Positions 24,935-32,616 of a stretch of 64,000 bases of DNA are shown here, piece after piece. The DNA is from Bacteroidota bacterium (GTDB lineage: Bacteria > Bacteroidota > Bacteroidia > Bacteroidales > F082): positions 2,356,001 through 2,420,000 of the forward strand of contig JADJXJ010000001.1 of assembly GCA_016715945.1 (NCBI GenBank). The letters run 5' to 3'. The notes below the pieces were generated by a model, which searched no databases, was not told where the DNA came from, and worked only from the letters and a program-made list of their open reading frames with translations. The position numbers and the translations under genes are program-made. Numbering within the stretch: position 1 is the first letter of the stretch; every line of letters starts with the position of its first letter.

Positions 24935-26836
24935 TTAGTTTTTCAGGTGTTTGTCGAGGAATCGTTCCATCGCCCTGTAGAAGTCGAAGCGGTTTTCTTC
25001 GTTGCGGAATCCGTGACCTTCGTTTTCTTTGACCATATATTCCACGTCCACCCCACGTTTGCGCAGTGCCTCCACAATCTGATCCGATTCGGCAATATTT
25101 ACCCTGGGGTCTTTGGCACCCTGGGCCACAAACAGGGGTGCAAGAATGCGGTCGGCATTCAGTGCGGGGGAGGTGGCTTCAAACTGTGCTTTGTCTTTTT
25201 CGGGATGCCCCACCATTTCGTACATCATATCGAGCAGGGGTTTCCAGTAAGGCGGGATGGTGTTCATGAAGGTGAACAAATTCGACACCCCCACATAATC
25301 CACACCGGCTGCGTAGAGCAGAGGGTCGGCCACCAGGCCCTGCAGTGTGGCATAGCCGCCGTAGCTGGCGCCATAGATGGCCACGCGTTTCGGGTCGGCA
25401 ATACCCTGAAGGATAAGCCAGTACACCCCATCGGTGATATCGGTTTGCATACTCAGACCCCACTGGCGGAAGCCGGCTTCGAGGAATGAACGGCCATAAC
25501 CCGTTGAGCCACGGAAGTTCATTTGCAGCACGGCATAGCCCCGGTTGGCCAAAAACTGCACTTCAGGATTGAACCCCCAGTTGTCGCGTGCCCAGGGGCC
25601 ACCATGCGGATTGATGACGACCGGAAGATTTTTGGGTTCAACGCCTTTTGGAAGGGTGAGGTAGCCGTGAATGATAAATCCGTCGCGCGCACGATAGCTC
25701 ACCGGTTTGATTTCGGCCATGTGGTCTTCGTTGAGCCAGGGGCTCACGTCCTGAATTTTGGTCAGCTTATCCTTTTTGCTGTCGTAGATGTAATAAGCGC
25801 CGAGGGAGCGGTCGCTGTAGGTGCGGACGATAAAAACAGTTTCGTTTTTATCGCTGGCAGAGAGCGAAATCTCATAGCCCGGCAGCAGCGTTTCAAGGCG
25901 CTGGTATAAATTGCGGCTTTGCTCGTCGAAGAAGTGCCTTTCGCGTTTCCAGGATGTATAGCTGGCTGCGGTGATCACCTTGCGTTTGCGCGAGTAGCTG
26001 AGGCCGCTCAGGTCGAAGGTGTCGTTTTGGTAAAGCAACAGGGTTTCGCTTGCTGTTTCGGGATCGAAGATCACAGCAGCGCTTTTGTCGCGTCCGAGGT
26101 TCGAAATGGCATACAACTGCTTGTTGTCGAAAGTGAAAAAGGCCGGGCTGACCGACTCTTTGAAGCTTGTTGTGATGACCGGCCGGAATTCCTCTTCTTC
26201 GCTGTTGCGGTAGAGCAGCTGGGTGTTTACCCCGTCCACAATGGCTGTGGCCACCCTGAGTTTGCCGTCGTGGTCGGTCATCCATCCTTGGATGTTGCCG
26301 GGGTTTTCGGCCAGCATGGTCATCTCGCCGGTTACTATGTTGAGCCGGTAGGGATCGAACACCATGGGGTTGCGCTTGTTGAGGCCCACAATCACAAAGT
26401 CGGGCTGGTCTTCAAGGTCGTCGATGATCTGGGTGCGCACATTCTCGAAACAGGTGAGGCAACGCAGGTTTTTTCCGTTGAGGTCAACACCGTAGAGGGC
26501 AAAGTTTTCGTCGCCGCCATTGTCTTTCAGGTAAAGCAGCCGTTTGTTGTTTGCCCAGTAGTATCCGGCAATGTCGCGGTCGGTTTCCTTGGTCAGGCGG
26601 GTTACCTTGTCGCTCCCCACGGCTTGTACATGGATGTTCATGCGGCTTTCGTAGGGTGCCAGAAACGAAATGTATTTTCCGTCGGGGCTGATGTTGAATG
26701 AGGTGCGCTCAGGATTGCGGAAAAAATCCTCGAGCGGAATCAGGGGCGGACGTCCCGATTGGGGTGCTTGTGCCATAACGCTGAAAAAATTTGCCACCAG
26801 CAACAGGCCGGTGAAGGTTAAATAACGAAGTTTCAT
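24935..26836 (-). CDS. S9 family peptidase (prolyl oligopeptidase / acylaminoacyl-peptidase-like)
   Basis: An exported serine peptidase of 633 residues with a signal peptide (MKLRYLTFTGLLLVANFFSVMAQ). The N-terminal half is a beta-propeller (about 35-390; repeated segments such as FNISPDGKYISFLAP, WANNKRLLYLKD). The C-terminal alpha/beta hydrolase domain has the triad Ser491 (GASYGGY), Asp576 (GAKDPRV) and His608 (NEGHGF), plus the oxyanion segment NPHGGPWARDNW. It probably degrades oligopeptides in the periplasm. Upstream is a -7 box (TAATTTTGG, 26877-26885, minus strand), divergent from the sensor kinase. Confidence 0.93.
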   Translation of the reverse strand: MKLRYLTFTGLLLVANFFSVMAQAPQSGRPPLIPLEDFFRNPERTSFNISPDGKYISFLAPYESRMNIHVQAVGSDKVTRLTKETDRDIAGYYWANNKRLLYLKDNGGDENFALYGVDLNGKNLRCLTCFENVRTQIIDDLEDQPDFVIVGLNKRNPMVFDPYRLNIVTGEMTMLAENPGNIQGWMTDHDGKLRVATAIVDGVNTQLLYRNSEEEEFRPVITTSFKESVSPAFFTFDNKQLYAISNLGRDKSAAVIFDPETASETLLLYQNDTFDLSGLSYSRKRKVITAASYTSWKRERHFFDEQSRNLYQRLETLLPGYEISLSASDKNETVFIVRTYSDRSLGAYYIYDSKKDKLTKIQDVSPWLNEDHMAEIKPVSYRARDGFIIHGYLTLPKGVEPKNLPVVINPHGGPWARDNWGFNPEVQFLANRGYAVLQMNFRGSTGYGRSFLEAGFRQWGLSMQTDITDGVYWLILQGIADPKRVAIYGASYGGYATLQGLVADPLLYAAGVDYVGVSNLFTFMNTIPPYWKPLLDMMYEMVGHPEKDKAQFEATSPALNADRILAPLFVAQGAKDPRVNIAESDQIVEALRKRGVDVEYMVKENEGHGFRNEENRFDFYRAMERFLDKHLKN

Positions 26837-26876
26837 GGAATTGGTTTTGATTGATAACTCCTGTGGATAAGAATTG

Positions 26877-26885
26877 CCAAAATTA
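26877..26885 (-). promoter_or_regulatory. S9 peptidase promoter, -7 box
   Basis: On the minus strand TAATTTTGG fits TAnnTTTG. The leader to the ATG at 26836 would be about 37 bases. No clear -33 element is seen. Confidence 0.5.
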
Positions 26886-26941
26886 GGCTTTTTGCTAAAG
26901 ACCCGTCAAAACAACAAAGGTTGCAATAGCAGCAGAATGCA

Positions 26942-26950
26942 TACTTTTAC
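26942..26950 (+). promoter_or_regulatory. sensor kinase promoter, -7 box
   Basis: TACTTTTAC fits TAnnTTT, with TTGC at 26921 as a possible -33 element. The leader to the TTG start at 26989 would be about 36 bases. Confidence 0.5.
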
Positions 26951-26988
26951 GCAGGCAAACGACGTTTAACCGCTAAAACAGGTAAGGC

Positions 26989-28491
26989 TTGAACCTTTAC
27001 ACCCGCAAAAAGCGCTGGAAGATTGTGTTGGCCCTGGTGGCCTTGTTCATCATTGGCGGATCGGTGTATTACACAAACAATCTGGTCAATCAGTTTGCCA
27101 ACCAGGAACGCCAGCAGGTGAGGCTATGGGCCGATGCGGTGGAGCGCAGGGCAAGCCTGATGCGCTATACAGAACAATTTTTCAGCGAACTCAGGGTGCA
27201 GGAAAAGAGCCGGGTGGAACTGCTCGCCAAAGCCTACCGCAGGCTGCTCGACGGCTCAACGAGCGAAGACCTGAACTTTTATCTGGAAATCATCAGCCAA
27301 AACACAAGCATCCCTGTGATTGTGGCCGATGCCGACAGCAACATCATGCTGTCGAAAAACCTCGAAAGCGAGTTTCAGGCCTTCAATCGCATCGAGGGCA
27401 AACTGGCCGAAGCCTTTTCGGTGTACGAACCCATCCCCATCCGCATCCCACCCGACCGGACAGACTATCTTTTTTACAAGGAGTCGTTGATATTCAGTGA
27501 GTTGAAAAGAGTACTTGATGATCTGGTGAGCTCGTTTCTGATTGATGTGGCCTCAAACTCGTCGAGTGTCCCGGTGATTATCACCGACAGCACCCAGAAA
27601 AATATCCTTCAGCATGGCAACCTCGAAGTGCCCCGCATGGCAGATTCGGCTTTCTGGGCAAGCCAGATATCAGCCATGAAAGCCGAGAACAACCCCATCG
27701 AAATCAGTTTTCTCGACCACGGCAAGACCTACATATTCTACCGAAGTTCGCCCCTGCTGCTCAAGATGCAGTATTTTCCGCTGCTTCAGATACTTATCAT
27801 TGCGCTGTTTTTACTCATTGCCTACCTGTTGTTTTCGTACGCCCGCAAAGCCGAACAAAATCAGGTGTGGGCCGGCATGGCCAAGGAAACGGCACACCAG
27901 ATTGGCACACCGCTCTCGTCGCTCATGGCCTGGCTCGAACTGCTTCGCATGCAACACGAAGATTTTGAGGGCACGGCCGAAATGGAGAAAGACATCCACA
28001 GGCTCGAGATCATCACCGAGCGTTTTTCGAAAATCGGCTCTGATGCCGTGCTCCAACCCACCAACCTGATACAAACCATAGAGGAAACCATCAGCTATCT
28101 TCAGGTTCGCACATCAAAAAAAATCGCCTACAAGCTTAACCTGCCCGGCTATCCGCTGGTTTTACCCCTGAACGAAATCCTGATTCAGTGGGTTATTGAG
28201 AACCTTTGCAAGAATGCCATTGACGCCATGGACGGACAGGGAACCATCAGTATTGATGTGATTGATGAGCCCGACAGGGTGCTGATTGATGTGAGCGACA
28301 CTGGGAAAGGCATCCCCAAATCGGCGTTCAAGAGCATTTTTCAGCCGGGATATACCAGCAAAAAGCGGGGCTGGGGACTCGGGCTTTCGCTGGCCAGGCG
28401 CATCATTGTAAGTTACCACAAAGGGAAGATTTTCGTCAAATCGTCCACCCTTCACAAAGGCACCACATTCCGCATTATCCTTCGGAAATAG
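26989..28491 (+). CDS. membrane sensor histidine kinase (TTG start)
   Basis: A 500-residue two-component sensor. There is a membrane helix at about 11-29, an extracytoplasmic sensor region (about 30-260) of unknown ligand, a second helix at about 264-284, then the kinase core: phospho-acceptor His303 in KETAHQIGTPLSSL, N box Asn409 in ENLCKNAIDAM, G1 DTGKG (437-441), an F box FQPGYTSKKR and G2 GWGLGL (461-466). All catalytic motifs are intact. The start is TTG; the next Met is residue 58 and would lose the first helix. No response regulator is adjacent, so it is an orphan in this window. It is divergent from the S9 peptidase. Confidence 0.9.
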   Translation: MNLYTRKKRWKIVLALVALFIIGGSVYYTNNLVNQFANQERQQVRLWADAVERRASLMRYTEQFFSELRVQEKSRVELLAKAYRRLLDGSTSEDLNFYLEIISQNTSIPVIVADADSNIMLSKNLESEFQAFNRIEGKLAEAFSVYEPIPIRIPPDRTDYLFYKESLIFSELKRVLDDLVSSFLIDVASNSSSVPVIITDSTQKNILQHGNLEVPRMADSAFWASQISAMKAENNPIEISFLDHGKTYIFYRSSPLLLKMQYFPLLQILIIALFLLIAYLLFSYARKAEQNQVWAGMAKETAHQIGTPLSSLMAWLELLRMQHEDFEGTAEMEKDIHRLEIITERFSKIGSDAVLQPTNLIQTIEETISYLQVRTSKKIAYKLNLPGYPLVLPLNEILIQWVIENLCKNAIDAMDGQGTISIDVIDEPDRVLIDVSDTGKGIPKSAFKSIFQPGYTSKKRGWGLGLSLARRIIVSYHKGKIFVKSSTLHKGTTFRIILRK

Positions 28492-28520
28492 TACTTTCCT
28501 AACGGCTTTTAATCAGATAG

Positions 28521-29570
28521 TTAACTGACTGATTGCCCAACCATCTGTTTTCGGGAGGTGGAGTGCCTGACAACGAGCTCAACGGGCAGCACCTCGTGAA
28601 CAGGCATAGGTAAGTTGCCGTCAGGAATTTGTTGCATCAGCAAATCGAAAGCACGCTGTGCAATTTGTGCCACGGGCTGTGCAATCACGGTGAGCGAAGA
28701 ACTTTCGAACGAAAACCAGGGGGCATCGTCGAAGCCGACGAGCATCACCTGTTCGGGAAGCCGGTAATTCAGCCTTTGCAGGTGTTTCAGGCAATAGGTG
28801 GCAATATTGTTGTTGAGGGCAAAAATGGCATCGGGCATGTTTTGTTGCCGGTGGTATTCCTGAATCTTTTCCTCCACAGCTTGTTCGAGCTTATCGAATG
28901 GTGCCAGAAATATCCCGACCGGCGTGGCGCCCTGCTTTTGCCCCATGCCGGCCAGAAAACCCTCGGCCCTTTGCCGGAGCGAGGAGATGTGTTCGGGTTC
29001 CAGGGAAAATACCACCGGTCGTTCAGCGCCCTGCTCCAGCAGATGCTGTGCAGCCAAAGTGCCACCACCGAAGTTGTCCACCGACACGGCAGCCGATTGC
29101 ATCCCGGCAAATACCCTGTCGATGAGCACATGGGCTTTGCGCTGCTCCAGCATACGGTCGAACCTGCTGGTATCGTGCAAAGTGGACGAAATGATCAGTC
29201 CGTCAACCTTGCGGTCGAGCAGGAGCTCCATTTGCCGCAACTCCTTTTCCTCATTTTCATCGGTACTGCAGGTAATAAGGGTAAAACCCTGCGACCAGGC
29301 CAGGTCTTCGATATGCCTGGCCAGATGCGCATAGAACAGGTTGGAGATGTCGGAAACGATCAGTCCGATGGTGTGTGTGCGACCGGTGCGAAATCCCCGG
29401 GCAAGCTGGTTGGGGGTGTAGTTGAATTCCTTGATTTTTTCCTCCACCCTGCGGCGGGTCTCGCGGCTGATGCCGTGTTTTTCGGCTTTGCCGTTCACCA
29501 CCAGCGAAACGACGGTTTTTGAGATGCCCAGGCTGGCAGCCACCTCAGTGAGTGTGATTTTCTTTTTCAT
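28521..29570 (-). CDS. LacI-family transcriptional regulator
   Basis: A 349-residue repressor. The N-terminal helix-turn-helix (LTEVAASLGISKTVVSLVVNGK, residues 7-28, split as two helices) and hinge helix (FNYTPNQLARGFRTGRT) are followed by a periplasmic-binding-protein-like sugar domain (IGLIVSDISNLFYAHLARHIE... to VGFDDAPWFSFESSSLTVIAQP). It begins 13 bases after the GH92 gene, so it is in one transcript with it. It probably senses a sugar released by these glycosidases and controls the GH92 promoter, where a candidate operator lies (32593-32608). That link is inferred from position. Confidence 0.93.
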   Translation of the reverse strand: MKKKITLTEVAASLGISKTVVSLVVNGKAEKHGISRETRRRVEEKIKEFNYTPNQLARGFRTGRTHTIGLIVSDISNLFYAHLARHIEDLAWSQGFTLITCSTDENEEKELRQMELLLDRKVDGLIISSTLHDTSRFDRMLEQRKAHVLIDRVFAGMQSAAVSVDNFGGGTLAAQHLLEQGAERPVVFSLEPEHISSLRQRAEGFLAGMGQKQGATPVGIFLAPFDKLEQAVEEKIQEYHRQQNMPDAIFALNNNIATYCLKHLQRLNYRLPEQVMLVGFDDAPWFSFESSSLTVIAQPVAQIAQRAFDLLMQQIPDGNLPMPVHEVLPVELVVRHSTSRKQMVGQSVS

Positions 29571-29583
29571 AGGGTTGGCTGTG

Positions 29584-32541
29584 TCAGTCGATTTTTATTT
29601 CATCAATAAAGATAAAGGCATCGCCACCGGCACCCAGGTGCCATTCGGGCAGTTTGCCGTAGTTGATAGCCCGAACCTTGACAAACCTGCCGCTCACATT
29701 GGCGCGGCCGCCCAGTTCGGCATAGGTCATCTCATATTCATCGTCGGGAATCTTGTGTGTGGCTTCGATAACCCGGCGGTAATTGACACCATCGTCGGAA
29801 ACCTCGAAAATCACCCTCTTTGGCATCAGTATCCACGAGCGGGTATCCTGCACAAAGCTGGCCGACAGTTTGCGGATGTACTGGCGTTTGCCGAGGTCGA
29901 TCACAGCTTCGAAGTCGGTGCCCTGAAAACCCTGCCAGCCTCCCAGCCTCCAGTTGGCAGCACCTTTGAGGCCATCGATGAGTATCTCGGCCCCGCCACC
30001 TTCATAATTGGGATGCGGGGGATAGCTCAGGCTGATCTGATGCATGTGGTTCACCTTGATGAATTGCCTTTGCGCAGGCGCACTATAGCCAATGCCCTGC
30101 CGCCATGCCACTGCAGTTACAAGTACCGATTGGGTGAGTACAAAAGGTTCGGTATAAGCCGGGCTGTTGGATGTGGGCAAGCTTCCGTCGAGGGTATAAA
30201 AGATGCTTGCGCCTTCGGGTGCACCCTGTATACTCACCAGTGTTTGGTCGGGAAACCTGGAAGGTGTGTTTTCGAACCACGGCGCTGCCAGGAGCTGAGG
30301 TTGTGAAACTGAGGTCACAGGGCGGTGCTCAGGGGCTGTGGCCCAGTCTTTGTTGGGTTTGCTGTCCATTTCGAACTCGAGCACACCGCCCGCGGCCACC
30401 TCTTCGTGCCATAGCCAGCTGCGCAGCAGAGGACGTCCGTTGAGCCAGGCCTGACGGATGTATGGCTTTTGCGCCGAAGCGCCTTTGGCCACCACCCTGA
30501 AGGTTTTCCCAGCACCAAGGTCGAGCTCAAGCTCCGGAAACCAGGGTGTGCCAATGACATATTGGTTGCTGCCCGGGGTCACCGGATAGAAGCCCATGGC
30601 ACTGAAAATGAGCCAGGCCGACATCTGACCGCAATCTTCGTTGCCAATGAGGCCATCGGGGCGCGCAGTGTAGAAATGATCCATGATGTAGCGTACTTTT
30701 TCCTGGGTTTTCCAGGCCTGGCCGGCAAAGTTGTAGAGGTAAGCCATATGGTGGCTGGGTTCGTTGCCATGCGCATACTGGCCGATGAGTCCGGTGATGT
30801 CTTTCATATCGCGTCCGCCAACACCTTCCTGGTTGCTGAACATGTCGTCGAGTTTCCGGGCCAGGGCTTCGTAGCTTCCATGTGCTGCAGCCAGGCCTGC
30901 CACATCGTGGGGGACATAAAAGCTGTATTGCCAGGAGTTGGCCTCGGTGAAGTGCCAGTCGACCACTGCTGGGTTAAAAGGCTCGAGCCAGGCGCCGTTG
31001 ACGCGGGGTCGCATGAAACCGGTCTGAGGGTCGAACAGGTGTTTCCAGGCCTGCGAGCGGCGGGCATACTCGCGCACCACATCCTCGCGCCCGAGGTCGG
31101 CTGCCATCACGGAAACGCACCAGTCGTTGTAGGCATATTCCAGGGTTTTGCTCACCGATTCATGCTCTTTTTCGCCCGGCAGATAACCAAAGCGCTGATA
31201 GTCGTCGAGGCCGAAATGCTCGCGCGTGCTGCTGTGCAGCATAGCCTCCAGCGCTTTGCTTCCGTCGTATCCCCTGATGCCTTTCATCCAGGCATCGACG
31301 ATGACGGGAATGCTGTGGTTGCCTATCATGCAATACGTTTCGTTGGCCGACAGCTCCCAAATGGGCAGCAGGCCTCCTTTGTCGTACATATTGAGCATGG
31401 TACGGATAAAGTGGTTGGTGCGCTCAGGCTCCATAATGGTCATCAGCGGATGCCAGGCCCTGTAAGTGTCCCAGAGCGAAAAAACCGTATGGTTGTCGAA
31501 ATCATCGGCCCGGTATATCTGCAGGTCCATGGCCCGGTAACGTCTGTCGGCATCCATGTACGTATTGGGCTGAAGATAAGCATGATACACAGCAGTGTAA
31601 AAGGCCTTGAGCTGGTCGGGGCTGCCGCCTGCGGTTTTGAAACGTTCCACCACCCTTCGCCACTGTTCGCGTGCCTGGCTCCGGGCAGTTTCGAACGACA
31701 TGGTGTCCGACTCGGCGCGCAGGTTGCTGGTAGCCCCGTCGAGGTCAACGGCCGAAAGCGCCACTTTGATTTCAACCTTTTCATTATCAGCTGTTGCGAA
31801 ACCCAGCCATGCCTTGAGGTTGGTTCCGGAGGCTGAATGCAGTTCAGGCTGCGCCGTGTCGTTCACGGCAATGAGCATCTGACTGAAAGGTTTGGAGCTT
31901 TTCAGGTGAAAATACCACACCATATCCTTTGCCCAGTTGGTGCTTCGCCGCATGCCCCGGAGCTCTGTGTCGCTCACAAACTCGATGTACGACTCCAGCA
32001 CCCGGTCGCGGTGTTGCAGGTCGAGCAGCAGACCTGCCTGGGCTGCCGCCGGAAAGGTGTACCGGTGCACCCCTGTTCGGGTGGTAGCCGTCAGTTCTGC
32101 CAGGATGTCGTATTTGTCGAGCTTCACGGCATAATAGCCCGCCGAAGCCTGCTCGTTTTTCTTGCTGAAAGGCGAAGCATATTCCTTGTTGCTCCATGAC
32201 GGGCCTCCGGTCATGGGCATGAGCAAAATATCGCCGTAATCGCTCACACCCGTGCCGCTCAGGGCAGTATGGGAAAAACCATACACAATCGAATCGGTGT
32301 AATGGTAGCCCGAGCAGCCGTCCCAGCCGTCGAGGCGCGTTTGCGGGCTCAGCTGCACCATGCCAAAAGGCACCGTAGCACCTGGATAGGTGTGTCCGTG
32401 AGCATCCGTGCCAATGAAAGGATCAATATAATCGACCGGGCTTTTCGCCGAACGGCAGCCCGAAAGACCCAGAAAGAAAGCCAGTGGCAGAAACAGGGCA
32501 ATAAAAAACTGCCCGGGTGTGGAAAGAACGTTTTGTTTCAT
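29584..32541 (-). CDS. GH92 alpha-mannosidase lipoprotein with HEX_C-like and F5/8C domains
   Basis: GH92 enzymes are calcium-dependent inverting exo-alpha-mannosidases, mostly used by Bacteroidetes to trim N-glycans or yeast mannan. The 985-residue protein has a lipoprotein signal (GLSGC, Cys29). The N-terminal beta-sandwich starts VDYIDPFIGTDAHGHTYPGA. The catalytic (alpha/alpha)6 domain includes FSLWDTYRAWHPL and the hallmark GNEDCGQMSAWLIFSAMGFYPV. Two additions follow: a chitobiase/hexosaminidase C-terminal-like module (about 770-840, FYTLDGSLPTSNSPAY) and a discoidin (F5/8 type C) carbohydrate-binding domain (about 865-985). The linkage cut is not decided. It has its own promoter just after the GH20 stop codon. 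Confidence 0.93.
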   Translation of the reverse strand: MKQNVLSTPGQFFIALFLPLAFFLGLSGCRSAKSPVDYIDPFIGTDAHGHTYPGATVPFGMVQLSPQTRLDGWDGCSGYHYTDSIVYGFSHTALSGTGVSDYGDILLMPMTGGPSWSNKEYASPFSKKNEQASAGYYAVKLDKYDILAELTATTRTGVHRYTFPAAAQAGLLLDLQHRDRVLESYIEFVSDTELRGMRRSTNWAKDMVWYFHLKSSKPFSQMLIAVNDTAQPELHSASGTNLKAWLGFATADNEKVEIKVALSAVDLDGATSNLRAESDTMSFETARSQAREQWRRVVERFKTAGGSPDQLKAFYTAVYHAYLQPNTYMDADRRYRAMDLQIYRADDFDNHTVFSLWDTYRAWHPLMTIMEPERTNHFIRTMLNMYDKGGLLPIWELSANETYCMIGNHSIPVIVDAWMKGIRGYDGSKALEAMLHSSTREHFGLDDYQRFGYLPGEKEHESVSKTLEYAYNDWCVSVMAADLGREDVVREYARRSQAWKHLFDPQTGFMRPRVNGAWLEPFNPAVVDWHFTEANSWQYSFYVPHDVAGLAAAHGSYEALARKLDDMFSNQEGVGGRDMKDITGLIGQYAHGNEPSHHMAYLYNFAGQAWKTQEKVRYIMDHFYTARPDGLIGNEDCGQMSAWLIFSAMGFYPVTPGSNQYVIGTPWFPELELDLGAGKTFRVVAKGASAQKPYIRQAWLNGRPLLRSWLWHEEVAAGGVLEFEMDSKPNKDWATAPEHRPVTSVSQPQLLAAPWFENTPSRFPDQTLVSIQGAPEGASIFYTLDGSLPTSNSPAYTEPFVLTQSVLVTAVAWRQGIGYSAPAQRQFIKVNHMHQISLSYPPHPNYEGGGAEILIDGLKGAANWRLGGWQGFQGTDFEAVIDLGKRQYIRKLSASFVQDTRSWILMPKRVIFEVSDDGVNYRRVIEATHKIPDDEYEMTYAELGGRANVSGRFVKVRAINYGKLPEWHLGAGGDAFIFIDEIKID

Positions 32542-32584
32542 GGTTCAGGTAAGTTTACCAGCCGATGGCCCGGCTGCTTTCAAG

Positions 32585-32616
32585 GCAAAGATAACGACCT
32601 AAATCGTTTTAACCAA
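32585..32616 (-). promoter_or_regulatory. GH92-lacI promoter with candidate LacI operator
   Basis: On the minus strand the -7 box is TATCTTTGC (32585-32593) and TTGG (32613-32616) stands at -33 with a 19-base spacer. Inside the spacer lies an inverted repeat, AACGA-N6-TCGTT (32593-32608), the kind of CG-containing palindrome that LacI-family repressors bind. The predicted leader to the GH92 ATG is about 41 bases. Confidence 0.55.
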
